This document shows positions 32,956 through 44,449 of a stretch of DNA of 64,000 bases, piece after piece. This DNA is from Phymatolithon calcareum. Taxonomy: Eukaryota; Rhodophyta; Florideophyceae; Hapalidiales. The stretch covers positions 1,488,001 to 1,552,000 of the forward strand of contig OZ345365.1 of NCBI GenBank assembly GCA_977006965.1. The letters are read 5' to 3'. How positions within the stretch are numbered: the stretch's first letter is position 1; each line of letters opens with the position of its first letter. Position numbers and translations under genes: made by a program. Under the pieces are notes generated by a model, which was not told the DNA's origin, made no database searches, and saw nothing but the letters and a program-made list of their open reading frames with translations.

Positions 32956-32969
32956 TCTGTGTGTGCTCC

Positions 32970-33426
32970 TATCCAGATCACAGAAAGTTCAGCACCTCTC
33001 TCGTTAAACCCTTCACCTTGTGAGCACCATTGTTTGATTTTACTTTCAAGTTTCGAGTAAACTCGAGAGAGACTGCATATTCCCTTCCGCTCCGTCGGAA
33101 AAGGGCGAAAGAGCTAATGCTTCCAGACGAGTCTCTGCTTCCCCTTCTTGGTATGATTTTCCATAGGGCTGTGAGCTTCGCCAGGTCGGGGTGCAGGGAG
33201 GGCATCCATCTATGCAAGTGTTTGTCTACATCTCCTGTTGAAAACGCATCATCTGAACATAGTTCTAATACTGCATGCCACTCCAATCTAGCTTGATTTT
33301 CGAGAACGCATATTCTAAGAATTCTGGACTCTCAATATGGTATTTATGATTGCCCTGTTGAGGCGTCGCGTACATCTCACGACTGGACGCGTCACAGTAG
33401 TTCGTGTGCCCAGCATGCAAGCCTCC
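32970..33426 (-). other. Possible degenerate coding segment, unknown
   Basis: The minus strand reads HKYHIESPEFLEYAFSKIKL at about 33350-33290. After a one-base shift it continues as EWHAVLELCSDDAFSTGDVD to about 32978. Hydrophobic patterning suggests a decayed gene, but no family is recognised. A family A fragment is inserted just upstream. Confidence 0.3.
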
Positions 33427-33437
33427 AAATTCATATC

Positions 33438-33684
33438 GGTACTGTGGGATTACCGCGGTGGTCGAACTAGTCGCCTTACAACGTACTCTAGCGTCATCGA
33501 AGATGAGTACAGAAATTGAGTTTGAGTGCAAGAGACTTACCGGAGCTCTTGTTGGGAGAGAATTACGAATCAAGAACGTTTTGAGCAGCCAGATGACTAT
33601 AGCGTAGAGATTATGCAAGAGCTGCCCCGTTACTCCAAGGTGAGGCTTTGGGAGCTCTCAAAAATAAAATCATCAAATATCCCC
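33438..33684 (+). mobile_element. Family A LINE, 247-bp 3' fragment
   Basis: The 11-bp TSD AAATTCATATC is at 33427-33437 and 33685-33695. It is nearly identical to 25097-25341 apart from three extra bases (TCC) in the UTR. Youngest-looking copy together with the intact-RT element. Confidence 0.94.
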
Positions 33685-34073
33685 AAATTCATATCTGATA
33701 TTGCCCTACTGGATGCACGGCGCATTCGGACCGGCACGTACGATTAATTCCATATCTTTGTGCTTGAATTCTGACTGTTGACAGACAGGTATTCAAAGGA
33801 CCCCTGGAAGGGGTCCGCAGGAAGGCCAGGTCCTGAAATCCCCAGAAAAGCGCTTGCCATGCCAATATATCCGGAAACTTATGTAAACCATCTACATTTT
33901 AGATGACAAAAAATTTCGTATCGAGCACCGCTGAAGATGGCCCGCTTCAACAATAGAAAGATCGGGCAAATAGAAGTGCCGACGCGTAAATCATGTTCTC
34001 GCGATGCGAATACCATACCCGTTCCGTATTGCGAACGAGTTCTTTACAAACCTGAGTTGGCACAATCGCTTAG

Positions 34074-35378
34074 ATGTCCGCAGCTCTGATCTCCCTTGGC
34101 AGCTTGTATCTTTCACGCCTGGAATGTGCTTCGCTGACATCACCAGAAGCTTTCCCCGCGACGCAGTACGGAATGAACAAAAAAGTGTGCGTCGAGCCTG
34201 ATTCCATGTCAAAGCCACTGGAATTTGGGCAAATTGGTGATAGGTTTTTGCTGGAGCTCGTAGAACAGTCCCATGACCTGCCGCTTTCTACGTCGCCTAC
34301 AAAGAACATGTTGAACAGCGAAGTAACAAAGAAGGAAAACAGTTCGGTAAAGTATCCGACCGTCTCTAATCGAAAGAGAGCCGTTGAACTCGTTTCGAAA
34401 ATATCACCCGAACCAGAGAAATGCAATATCGAACACAGCGAACCTGATATGAAATCGGCAGAACAAGCGCACTTGGACAGCACAGATTTATCTGCGAAGA
34501 TTGCACAGGAAATCAAGATTTCTCCTAAGCCGTGCAACACCTCTGAAGGTTTTCACGCTTCTTCTTATGATTCCACGGGGAAGAGCTCCCCTCATACAAC
34601 AGAATATCTACCGCATGTGAATGAAGCTGCAGAAAGTGTAGCATATGATTCCCCTGTGGCTGTTGTTCATGAAATGCCACTAAGCGAGGTAAAATGCAAT
34701 GCTCTTGCCGTGGTAGCAACCCCAAGGAAACCTGTACAGCTGGTCGTGGAGAGACCCGGAACCTACATTGGACGCTCTCTCATCACGGCAGACAGTGTCG
34801 AAATGAAGCTATTTACTTATGAGAACTCGAAGGAGTTCGTAATGAAAGAGAAGCTTTTCTCTTCGACTGGGGATGGTTTCAAAATCAAGGATGCCGAAAG
34901 CGGAAAGACTGTTTTTCAAACGAAGAATAGTGCTCTTTCAATGACGTCACGAAAGAAACTACTCGATGTGCATGGGAATTGCGTGTACACAGTGCGCGAT
35001 AGCCGGGCGACTCTTCACGACAGGGTATACATTAAGAGTGGAGATAGCCAAGAATGTGATGTACAAGTGAAGCGCAAGAGCAACATCCCGGGACGAGGGC
35101 GCAGAACAATGGAGATTTTGCGCGGTGCGGATAAAAGTCCGTGGATAGAGGCCAAGGGAGATATCACAGGCAAGAATTTCACTTTCACGGAAACTCAATC
35201 GGGCAAGATTGTCGGGACAGTGACGAAAACGTTTCTCAATGTACACAAGATTGTGTTTGATAAGGACTCGTATATAGTGCGCGTCTGCTCTGGTGTGGAC
35301 TGTGCGCTGATGGTTATCTTGACTGCGCATCTTGACGAGAAGTGCAATGATAGAATGAGCGATACTCGAAAGAAATGA
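34074..35378 (+). CDS. LURP-one-related (LOR / DUF567) domain protein with disordered N-terminal extension
   Basis: The single-exon ORF has 434 residues. Residues 1-220 are polar and Ser/Glu/Lys-rich, probably disordered. Residues about 225-425 match the LOR/Tubby-like beta-barrel: MKLFTYENSKEFVMKEKLFS, FKIKDAESGKTVFQTK, KKLLDVHGNCVYTVRDS, WIEAKGDITGKNFTFTE, then the KIVGTVTK and DKDSYIVRV strands, and an apolar C-terminal helix (DCALMVILTAHLDEK). LOR proteins bind membranes or act in defence signalling in plants; the biochemical role here is unknown. The ATG at 34074 gives the longest form; Met34 (MNKKVCVEP) is an alternative. The gene converges on the minus-strand secreted-protein gene, 288 bp away. 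Confidence 0.82.
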   Translation: MSAALISLGSLYLSRLECASLTSPEAFPATQYGMNKKVCVEPDSMSKPLEFGQIGDRFLLELVEQSHDLPLSTSPTKNMLNSEVTKKENSSVKYPTVSNRKRAVELVSKISPEPEKCNIEHSEPDMKSAEQAHLDSTDLSAKIAQEIKISPKPCNTSEGFHASSYDSTGKSSPHTTEYLPHVNEAAESVAYDSPVAVVHEMPLSEVKCNALAVVATPRKPVQLVVERPGTYIGRSLITADSVEMKLFTYENSKEFVMKEKLFSSTGDGFKIKDAESGKTVFQTKNSALSMTSRKKLLDVHGNCVYTVRDSRATLHDRVYIKSGDSQECDVQVKRKSNIPGRGRRTMEILRGADKSPWIEAKGDITGKNFTFTETQSGKIVGTVTKTFLNVHKIVFDKDSYIVRVCSGVDCALMVILTAHLDEKCNDRMSDTRKK

Positions 35379-35666
35379 CCACATTGAATACAGAATAGAT
35401 TTTTTCATTCATTGAAGATAAAATATGATCGCAGGTGGGTAGCAGCCGCCTTTACAAAAACTGTGAAATACTATTGTGGCAAGCGCTGAGTCTGCGTCCT
35501 GCAACTGGACTGATTAATCCAAGAAACAAAGAGGAGATATGTTTATTTAAAGGTTACTAAATCAACTTTCATAACCTAGAAAACACGTTCAAACGACATC
35601 CGGAGTCTGACATCAACCACCAATTGGATTGAGACCTCCGTCAGCGGACAGCGCATCTTCGACCCT

Positions 35667-36215
35667 CTACGGGACGGTGCACATGCCCGGTACAACCAAA
35701 CGCAAATATACGTTCGTCCAAGCGCCGGCTCCATTGGCCCAGACATATTCTGCACCAAGCCAATATGGCGTGCGATAAGGAGAGTACTTAGCAGAACCGC
35801 CAGAACCGGGAGACGAGGTAAGAACATTCGAGTAGCCAGGATACGACCACGCAGTATCATTGAATCCAGGGCACACCCATTTCTTGGAAATACTTGAAGA
35901 TGCCTGGATTGCCTTCCACGGTCCTAGTTTACGCTTTGTCTGACAATGCATACCGTTACCGATGTCAAGATCCGCAATGGCGCCGTATTTCGATCCAACG
36001 TCTGTCAAATTTAGCGCAATAACATCTCCGGGGTTGAGGTCGAGCTTGATGGAATTGTAGTGGGGCCAGCTGTAGAGACTGGCGACCTTCCTGCAGTTGA
36101 CATAAAGATCACCAAAGTTGTCGTTTGCCCAATGCAGCGTTGCAGGAGAGAACACGGACGCGCCAAGCGTGATCGCGAAGAGAGAAGAGATGAACGTAAT
36201 AGCCTTGATCGCCAT
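35667..36215 (-). CDS. Secreted protein with lectin-like beta domain
   Basis: 182 residues. The N-terminal 20 or so (MAIKAITFISSLFAITLGAS) form a classical signal peptide. The mature part has four Cys (41, 91, 115, 179). It has the phrases FGDLYVNCRKV, IKLDLNPGDVIALNLTDVGS and GAIADLDIG, typical of carbohydrate-binding or adhesin-like beta-sandwich modules found in extracellular proteins of algae and other protists. WVCPGFNDTAWSYPGY and the aromatic-rich C-terminus fit surface recognition. I do not know the exact family; function (cell-wall or defence-related) is inference. Stop TAG is at 35667-35669. A TATTTAA element lies 76 nt upstream of the ATG. Confidence 0.78.
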   Translation of the reverse strand: MAIKAITFISSLFAITLGASVFSPATLHWANDNFGDLYVNCRKVASLYSWPHYNSIKLDLNPGDVIALNLTDVGSKYGAIADLDIGNGMHCQTKRKLGPWKAIQASSSISKKWVCPGFNDTAWSYPGYSNVLTSSPGSGGSAKYSPYRTPYWLGAEYVWANGAGAWTNVYLRLVVPGMCTVP

Positions 36216-36290
36216 GTCGATGGGAGCGGTTGTAGTTCTGTGTGGGGTCGGCAGTAGGTGTGCAGTGAGAAGTGAAGAGAGAATGGCGAG

Positions 36291-36297
36291 TTAAATA
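36291..36297 (-). promoter_or_regulatory. Candidate TATA box for the secreted-protein gene
   Basis: The minus strand reads TATTTAA about 76 nt upstream of the ATG at 36215, followed by a pyrimidine-rich CTCTCTTCACTTCTC stretch that could hold the start site. Confidence 0.4.
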
Positions 36298-36942
36298 GTG
36301 TGCCGAATTTCGAAAAGGGCTCTGGGCGCTTATTCTTGACGCGTCCGGAGTATGTAATTCAAACGACATCAGTTTATTTGAAACGCAACGAGGACAAAAG
36401 AAAACCTCACCAGATATCGTCTATATTGGCCATCTATCTGGCTCTTTAACGTTTTTTAAATTCCGACACGGGGATCAGTGCGGCACGGCGCGCAGTTTCA
36501 TAAATGATATTGGTCGACATGTATTGAACATGCAGACAAACTTTAAAAAGTACGAGTGGAATGCTCCTCTTGTAGATCACGGGACTATATCATTTGCCGA
36601 AATAACGTTAGCATTGGTCCGCAGAAGTCTCATGCCCATCTATGTTGCTTGTCGTGTAATCTGTATGAGGAGACTCTTTCTGTTCCTCCGTTTGTCGCTA
36701 CCACGAATACGTACCTTTATCTCCGCTTTGTCGCAGAAGCATTTCATGTGCGAACATTGCGTCCGCAAAAAAGCAAGCTCCAGCCTCACCACCGTTCTCA
36801 TTCTCTTACTTACCTTGAGCTGCTCACGCGCGGACTGCGCGTGAGCGAGCCTCGAGTTCCCCCTTTGTTGCCTTCTTTTCTCTTTCCGTATCGCCGCAAG
36901 ATTTACCGTCCAGTAGTCTATACATTCTCCGACGCTTACCGT
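36298..36942. other. No gene recognised
   Basis: An open frame at 36556-37002 runs into the family B tail and is not supported. Confidence 0.4.
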
Positions 36943-37080
36943 GGGCAGGGCTACGACGATAGCAACGAGCTTTTGCGGGCTTTAACGGAGCTACCAAGGT
37001 AGTAGCATCTGAAACGCATCTCCCTTACAGTCTTATGAGTGTTTCTGAGGGCGTTTAATAAATTCAAAATTCAAAAAAAG
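36943..37080 (+). mobile_element. Family B LINE, 3' UTR fragment
   Basis: It matches the UTR at about 800-947 (CTACGACGATAGCAACGAGC, AGTGTTTCTGAGGGCGTTTA), ending ATTCAAAAAAAG. It has a small internal deletion (CCGGG missing). No TSD identified. Confidence 0.82.
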
Positions 37081-37379
37081 AGTTAGTTCGGTAAGCTATC
37101 AGACCTCCCCGTATGGGTGTCCGCTTACCTGCCCATGGTGGGTCATCTTCAATCTAGTGTGTTGCCTCTGTTTAGTACTTAGGCTCATCGACCCACAAGT
37201 ACAATCCATCAACTGTCGACCATCCAGTATCAACGATGGACTATCGATATCGTCCTACGACCAAGTAAACATCTTCATTCAACCCCACATATCTGAGCTG
37301 TCATTTTAGACCACGCATATCTGGTCATTCCCATGGCGGCCCCTGGCATAACCAGTTCAACACCTCTAGCAAGAACTCA

Positions 37380-37650
37380 CAAATGTTCGATACGTGAAGA
37401 GCTCGGGCAAAACAGAAGCCATATGATCTGATTTCGGTTCAATTTACACACGGAGGATGGTCACTAAGAGCTCATTTAACGTCTGCTCACTGATAGAGAA
37501 TGTTCCCAGTTCCACGTTCATGAAGGTGATGTCAAGGCATCCCTTAGAAGCGTATTCGGAAGCTGTAAAAATTCACCATCATAAGGACCTACTTCCCAAT
37601 CTTAGATTTTGGCTTTTAATTTTTATGAGATTGGGAATCTGAGACCTGCT
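37380..37650 (-). repeat. Repeat H, coding-like (inverse copy at 56510-56812)
   Basis: About 270 bp is shared in opposite orientation with 56510-56812. The minus strand reads FMNVELGTFSISEQTLNELL then VTILRV and a stop. The other copy reads FMNVELGAVSNDEHTLNHLL then VTTLRV and a stop. Peptide-level conservation with substitutions suggests the 3' end of an unknown gene or transposon ORF. Confidence 0.6.
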
Positions 37651-39250
37651 ATGGCAGTGTTTAATAGGCTAAGCGGGAGAAAAATTCAAAAAACGTCTCG
37701 GAAACGTTTTGTAAAGAGTCGTGTAAAATCGAGAGAGCTCTTTAATCGCGCGTTTCAGGACCAACTCTAAATCCGATCTTTACATTTTGAAAACTAGCGT
37801 CTGCAATGTGACCATAATCCATCCAACATGCTGACAGATACTGTAGGTCGGCTCCCATGTTCGTGAGAAAGGGTACTTCCGTTTCAATATTGACTGCGGA
37901 ACGTTCCAGGACTAATAAGAAGATATGACAATCACGAACATTGCTTCAAAGCATTGCTCTGCCGATCATATTCTTTGACACACGCGTCATGTTGGACGGC
38001 TGACGGCGTTTATCGGTCAATGTATGTTACGATCGGTAGGTATGCAAAACTTTGAGGCATAATTGATAATCATAAAATGAATAGCACCATTTGCTCACGG
38101 CACTTTGCGAGCGCGGTGCGAGAGTAGCGAAAAGTCGCACGGTTGCCCAGTGAGCTTTTTCTGTCTCTTCTATCGAAGAATATACACGTAGTTGCATGGT
38201 ACTGGAGCAGTCGGCAAACAGAATGATATTTCATTTGAAAGAGCCTCCATACCTTAACTTCTTGGCGCTTCTGAAAGCTGCTCAAGCGCCTAGAGATACG
38301 TTGATAGCTTTCAAAAATTTGCTACTTCTCTTCCGGTTCTTTTGCCGTAGATTTTCTAAGTTATCACGCAGAATCATCAGAGAGTAAGTGCCTCGTTGAA
38401 GGAGAGCATCGAGAAGGACAAAAATTTCTTCTTCAGATATGACCATACCGATTCGTAGATAAGGTGGCTGTGCATAACGTACTTGCGAGACAGAGCTCTC
38501 GTTCGTTTTTCCTCGCATATATGCTTCTAGAATTTGTGCTTGTGCCATGCCTCCTTGCTTCATGTCATAGAACAAACCAATCACGTACGGGTTGTATCCG
38601 TGCTCTTCTGCGCCCAAATTTTCTTACAAATGTCGAGGTCAAAAACTTTATTGTAAGCTAGAAAAGAAATCTACGAGGAGCCGCTATCATGTTCAACGAA
38701 CACATCTCCTCTATACTACCTTTTCTATTTGCGAAAGTTCGTTCATTTTCAATACGTGGAAAAAAGAATCAGTCCTGTTTCAACGATCGAATACAGCTAC
38801 GACTTCAGTTGTACAGTGGTACCAATATTGCAAGAGAGTAATGTTCCCAAGCCATAAACTTTGTGTTAGTCCGACAAATATCCGTTCCCTGTATTTTCAC
38901 TTGCCGTTCATCAAGTGTACCCGTACTACTAGTGAGAGATACTAGTATAATCATATCACCGAGAGTGCCCCACTGCTGGCACATTCTCTATAGTTAGACT
39001 TTTTATTCAAAAACGCGCTGTCGAAAGGAAGAACTTCACCATCAACCAGAGATCAACCCTTTAAACAAAACGCCTTCCAATGGTTACAAATCTGCGGATT
39101 AGATCAGCCGTATTCGACCGTGGTTCGGGTTATAAGTACCGGGCCTACAGCGTAAAAGAAAATTCGGAGAAGATTTGGGGAACAGCTGGACATAGATCTA
39201 TCACCGGAACATTCATTGCCTCATCCTGACTCTCGGAGGAAAAAGTAGAG
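37651..39250. other. Mostly unexplained DNA
   Basis: The only open frame of interest is at 38617-38282 (minus), annotated separately. Nothing was recognised elsewhere. Confidence 0.4.
38282..38617 (-). CDS. Hypothetical protein fragment
   Basis: The 111-codon open frame reads GYNPYVIGLFYDMKQGGMAQ, then a helical stretch, YLRIGMVISEEEIFVLLDAL and a basic C-terminus (RQKNRKRSSKFLK). Composition looks protein-like and the YDMKQGGMAQAQI helix could be DNA-binding. The frame upstream is closed but a neighbouring frame (DICKKIWAQ) could be its continuation after a frameshift. It may be a remnant of a transposon or host gene; no family recognised. Confidence 0.3.
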   Translation of the reverse strand: MGAEEHGYNPYVIGLFYDMKQGGMAQAQILEAYMRGKTNESSVSQVRYAQPPYLRIGMVISEEEIFVLLDALLQRGTYSLMILRDNLENLRQKNRKRSSKFLKAINVSLGA

Positions 39251-39322
39251 GGGCCTTTCCGAGAATCGAACTCGGGACCTCGTCCACCCGAAGGACGAAT
39301 CATACCACTAGACCAAAAGGCC
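39251..39322 (-). tRNA. tRNA-Pro (anticodon CGG), copy 1
   Basis: The 72-nt cloverleaf has acceptor GGCCTTT/AAAGGCC, discriminator C, A-box TGGTCTAGTGGT, anticodon loop TTCGGGT with stem CGTCC/GGACG, and T-arm CCGAGTTCGATTCTCGG. It closely resembles plant tRNA-Pro. A Pol III T-run (TTTTT, minus strand, 39244-39240) lies a few bases past the 3' end. No intron. Sequence is identical to the second copy 1.16 kb away. Confidence 0.95.
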
Positions 39323-40414
39323 ACGATGCGTGGCTGAAAGTACGGTATGTTATTTATTGCCCATGCTCCCCGTTCCGTGAGTCCTGTCCATTCCATTTCC
39401 TTTCCGATGACTGGCATCATGCAAGGAGGATGAAAAGAATAATCTTATGTCTTGCGCTGTTTCCGATCTGTTTGACTTCTGTCAACTGGAATTTTAAAAT
39501 GTGGTGCTGGTGTGATCCATTTGACTCCGCATAATCGCGTAAACATTTCAGTACAGTAGATTATTAGCACGGAAGGCATGAGGCCAGTGTACATTCACTT
39601 CCCCATAACTGCAATCGCTGCCGTTGTGTAGTCACCGAGATGGCACCGCAATACCAGAAATTACTTTCCCACTGTACCTCGGCTCATGTTCAGCAAAGCA
39701 TACTGCAGATATCGGGCCTTCCGATGATGGCTTTGAAGTTACACAGCGGCGATCAACAAGCAACATAGCCCTGGTCAAGCGATATGCTTACAGTGAGCGA
39801 CTACGCGTGCGCGAGACAATAGTGTCTCAATAATGAAAGAGCTCACAGACTCTAATATTAGTCTTCGCGATGGTTACAAATGTGAAAGGCAGAGACCGAG
39901 TATAGCAGTTTTCTTGATGAAGCGGAAAGAATGGCGGATGTCGTGAAAAGGTGAAACGAATGAGAGGAGCTGTGAAATTTTGCACTGTTCGATTGGGGAC
40001 GGCCCAAGGATGAATATTCTTCTTAGCAATGATCGATCCACTAAACAGTCCGCTAGTGATAACATGTGTTTGCTTCTCTTCTTCCATTAGTTCTCGTCGC
40101 AAAACTTCTACTGTATGAGCAAAAGCACTAACAGGCACACAGAGTCCTTACAATGCGCAAAACATTGTGGATGTGTGTAAATATTTTGAAAAACAGTTCT
40201 GCATTAGTGTGAACAATATTTTTCAGGTAAATGCTCTGCGTCGGAGTTTGAAAATGCTATTAGAAAAGTTAGACATAATCCTGTACAACTGGTGTTGGTA
40301 TAAGCATAGATAGACCGCTATATCCAGAGCGGCGGTCGAACATCTGGGTGAATGCTGATGAGGGGGAGAGTGTTCCTGCGATGCATCTTTCAATCAGACA
40401 GGGCAAAACGAGAG
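39323..40414. other. Spacer between the two tRNA-Pro genes
   Basis: No gene recognised. Flanks of the two tRNAs are only similar for a few bases, so the duplication is old or the copies moved separately. Confidence 0.45.
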
Positions 40415-40486
40415 GGGCCTTTCCGAGAATCGAACTCGGGACCTCGTCCACCCGAAGGACGAATCATACCACTAGACCAAAAGGCC
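40415..40486 (-). tRNA. tRNA-Pro (anticodon CGG), copy 2
   Basis: Identical in all 72 positions to the gene at 39251-39322. The terminator TTTT (minus strand) is just downstream, near 40408. Confidence 0.95.
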
Positions 40487-40865
40487 ACGGTGCGTGCGGA
40501 AGAGCTGTTTATGCTTTTTAAACCAATGCGTTGTATCCTCACGTGCGATAGAACGAAAAAGACTATCACGCTCCACTCTTTCGCGCCAAAGCTATGACGT
40601 TGTCCAGACAAAGAAGACGAAGAGGTACTGAAGAAAGCTTTGATTAAGGATGATACGGAAATCTCAAAACATTAAAATTTACTACTTCAGGATGGAGCAC
40701 AGATTAGCTAATATAGTTAAAAAGTCGAATTTTTCGCGCATCACCCATGAATGCCGTATTGATTAAATGACAGGCATCTCGTGGCGCGATGCAAACGGTC
40801 AACTGCACCGAATTCAGTGCACTGCCGGGTCGATCACCGGCAGTCCCTAACCGATCATCTTCGTC

Positions 40866-40889
40866 TGTAGATGCGTTGGTAACTTTTAA
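40866..40889 (+). mobile_element. Short family D relic
   Basis: GTAGATGCGTTGGTAACTTT matches the family D 3' block. It is cut before the tail and is joined directly to the 2A-LINE-type fragment that follows. Confidence 0.5.
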
Positions 40890-41095
40890 CCGTTGAGCAT
40901 CTACTCCAACGCTGTGGAGGGACTGTATTAAGGCGCCAGACTATTGGTAGAGTTGGCACCAAAACGGCTGAAGAAATTTGCAATGAGAAACCGCTTGAAG
41001 TACTCAAATTCGTGAACAGTAAGAGGCTGTTTGGGAACATCCCCGGGCACTAACTTAAGTTAGCGTCTTTCTACAATAAAAGAAAGAAAGAAATA
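40890..41095 (+). mobile_element. Ingi/L1Tc-like LINE, 3' end fragment
   Basis: The frame reads RVGTKTAEEICNEKPLEVLK, parallel to RVRSKTVEDLCREKPVAIIQ of the element at 47030-51246. TTAGCGTC and CAATAAAAGAAAGAAAGAAA follow, the same (GAAA)n-type tail. It is a diverged relative, heavily 5'-truncated. Confidence 0.8.
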
Positions 41096-42248
41096 AGAAC
41101 TCACAATACTTCTTCTTTTTTCTGCATCACCGCTGCAGTTTCCTCGAATAAAATACGCTCCGGCACTGCGTCCGATCGCGAGTGCCGTACCTCCGCGGAC
41201 GGCGGCGCTCCTGCCCTGGGGGTGTGGTGTCCGCCTACTATCGCCAGCGACCGACATACCCCCAGGTCGGAACGCGACCCCCCGCGGCGACCCGTCCGCC
41301 TTCATATCCGTCTTTGTCTTCGTCATCTACCGCACTGTTGGTCTCTTGCATATAAGCACTTTTCGGTTGCGATATTCACCCTGCTGCGTGCAACGCACAC
41401 GGAGAAGCGGCCAATGGATGTTCGAGGGATATCGGGAGATCGCCGCTGACATCCGCCCCATTTTCATTCACCTTGTACGCGAGGGGGCAGTACGGCCAGG
41501 TCGTTAGCGAAAAAGAATACGGTGTAACGGTTAAACGACAGCGAAAACTTCCGCGGCGCATCAATGTGGGTTGAATACAATACTTTTTTATAATTCAAGT
41601 TTGTTTAAAAGCCCAACAGACTTCCGAAGATATGGGCAAGGCTTCCTCTGATGCTATCTAGCTTTGTGCAGCTCACGAAACAGGAGAGAAAAGCAGCACA
41701 TTCCGTGTATATCTTAAAGGCGGAGATCGCACGGGGCAGGAATGCAGATCAGTGCTTCAACGAGACGAAGTGCTCTGTCGATACGCCCAATGACGAACTA
41801 CGTGATGCACTCGGCATACCTCGTGTGCTTTTTTTTCACTTTGCCGCTGCAATTGCTGACAGCCGTCGCATGTATCCTCTACGCATGTGCGAGCGTTCCA
41901 TTACATTCGTAAGACTGTGCGGTTGTAAAAAGCCTTTAAGTCATAATAATATACGTGTAGGGCTTCCCGAAGTGCTGCTTAGATTATATCTGCTCAGGGT
42001 CCTTGTGACATCTTCTTGTAATAACCCCTTGTTCTCAAAGGTGAGTACGAGGGCTGGGATTGGATGGAATACATCGGCTGTACATTTTATTGGTGTGTGG
42101 AACAGGGATACACTGTACAGTTGGAGGGAGGCACAACGGAAGTGCAACCTCGCGTCGAGCACGTGTACTGGTGATTGCAAATGCCACGATGAATCCCCCG
42201 TCAACGGCCGACATGTGCGTTGTGCCACCAGCACCGCACCGCGGCTAT
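41096..42248. other. No gene recognised
   Basis: A 214-codon frame at 41651-42295 runs into the MITE and has no recognisable features. A CCTGGGGGT/ACCCCCAGG inverted pair spans about 41217-41265. Confidence 0.4.
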
Positions 42249-42250
42249 TA

Positions 42251-42722
42251 CAGTCAGGCCCCTCTAAATGCAACGTTTCGGGACAGGTGCAGTAGTAATT
42301 TTCTGTTGAAGGGGTTTTCCGGTTGGAGTGGTCTGTCATACAATCAAAATTCACAATCTTTACAGTCAACATACAAAATGTGGGCACGTGTCCTTCTGCC
42401 GAAGGCTAAGAATATATGACAACCCCTTTTCCCTAGTTAGGTTCCAAAAGATGATCGAATTTTGAAAAGAAATATACAAAAGCTATGTTTTCTTGCCCTC
42501 TGTTCGCACGATCAGCCACCTGTCATAAACCTCTCATGTGAAAAATACCTTCAAAAATTAACAAAAATAAAGGGCCTAATTTTTCAGATTTGCAATTTGC
42601 AAGTTTGCAACCCACCTTTAAATTTGAGTATTTTTCCGTACTCTTTCTGTCTGGAAAAGCTTCTCTTTCGCAGTTTTGCAGGTTTTTCAGCTATAGGGTT
42701 TTCAGTTAGAGGGGTATGACTG
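42251..42722. mobile_element. pogo/Tigger-like MITE with TA target site
   Basis: The left end CAGTCAGGCCCCTCTAA and right end TTAGAGGGGTATGACTG form imperfect TIRs, flanked on both sides by TA (42249-42250, 42723-42724). 472 bp, non-coding. An internal stretch (TTTGCAACCCACCTTTAAAT) resembles GCAAGGTAGGTTTAAATTTA of the element at 58116-58669, so the two are relatives. Confidence 0.75.
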
Positions 42723-44414
42723 TACGTGGAAAATAAGTAAGTGGTTGGAAAACAGCGGCATTTTGCACCGATTGCAAATACAGTCCATGCCGTTGACCAT
42801 TGTGCCGTGAGAATGGCACATGCAGTGGAACATAGAGTCTGATCACTTTCTTCGGCACACGATCGTGCAGGGAAGTACTCCTCAGAAAATTGCACTCTTG
42901 ATTCCCGATAGGGATTGCGGCATCAAATTTGACATTTATGGCATATTCATTTTTTTTGCAGAATAGACGGTATCGGGAGATTTGCAGCGACGTTGTCTTC
43001 CGCTCCGTTCCAGGAATGTCAGAGTGTGCTGACACTCCAACACCTGCCGGTTGCAGGGTAATTAAGCCTCTGCAGTCGCACCGCGAGTCGTGGCGTACAC
43101 GAGGGAGCAGGAGAGTGGATGACGTTGAACTGCTGTGCTAGTACCGCACCGTGCGCACATTTGTCTGACCACCGACATTGGTTGAGGGTGTGAAAGGACT
43201 GTGCTCCTTTCGACTCTAATCCTTTTCCCGCTGCTACTATGGACAGTATTCTCCGTTGTGCTCCGATCAAGGTCGAAAGTGTCTTGTTCGCGACCGATAT
43301 CGAGCACGCTCAACCGTGAGCGACTGAACGTCGTTAACAAGGACCTTTTGTGGTTGTCGAAGACGAATGAAGGACTGCGATAAATGCAATCTACTGGCGC
43401 CAACCGCAAGCGGCGTGAAACGCAGTCTACCCAGCGCATATGTATTGGATACCTTGAGAGAATATGGGCAGAAAGTTTGAATTACTTTGGGCGTTGGATA
43501 CACTACTTCAGTGGCAGCGGTGCTGATAACCTCCTCAGAATCTGATACAGCACGGTCATAAACGCAAAACCGGGCACGAATTAGCCTCAGGGATAGAAAA
43601 TGAAAATTTTAGCTTCCGGAGAGGTTAGCAACACAAACAGCCTGCCGAGCTACCATCTATTTCATATCATTGGATAGGACCACCCGTGCCGAAAGGCACC
43701 GCTTTCGGCCCTAAGAAGTTTCTGACGAAGCAGAGCTGGCGCATCTTTCCGAGGTGACTACGCTCGGACCTACGGGTTTGCTGCCCACGCGAGCTGTAAG
43801 ACCTCTTGCTGAAGCCACTTCATCTGGACCTCGGAATGCGCATGGCAATATTCGTGTTACAGGTAAAGATTTTCAGTAGGGGCATATGTTAGTTTTGGGG
43901 ACTGGGCACGAAACTGGAGATAAAATGGCATCTTAGTTCCCACTCATAGTACCATTACCCTAGTCTCTCCATATGATTCAATATACTGTGCATAGTCCTT
44001 CCCTTCTTTCGTGCTTGTCCGGACTGGCTATACAAATATTTTTTACCATGTTCCAAGCCTTCGAAGCTCCTTTTCATGTATATATAGATCTGCTGTAAGG
44101 CTCCACTGTGACTACTGCGCATGCGGGTTTCAGAGCAAAATCGATGTAGCGAATATGATCTGTGTATCTTTGCCATCGGTATACAAATTTAACCGCCGAA
44201 GACGGCGTCTGGGGGGCACGTACTCATGCCTGTAGTCTCACCGGTACGATTTGAAATGGTGTGTGATATCTCCTTTGTCCTCTACCAAAAATCTGCCCAA
44301 CAAAAAATTAAGATACACAAAATAGAACACGCATCTTTATTAAAACTGGAGCTCCCAAGCGCAATGATCCAAGTACGGCGTATTCGTGTCGAGGTCAAGT
44401 TAGTCCCACAGTAC

Positions 44415-44449
44415 TTTTAAACAAAAATCTACTTTTCTTCTTCTTCGTT
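44415..44449 (+). mobile_element. Family D retroposon, extreme 5' truncation (35 nt)
   Basis: TTTTAAACAAAAATCTAC plus TTCTTCTTC is the family D 3' tail only. It is flanked by the TSD CCACAGTAC at 44406-44414 and 44450-44458. Confidence 0.75.

Noticed and set aside
41651-42295. 214-codon plus-strand ORF
   Set aside because: No recognisable motif, overlaps a comparable ORF on the other strand, and its end lies inside the MITE at 42251.
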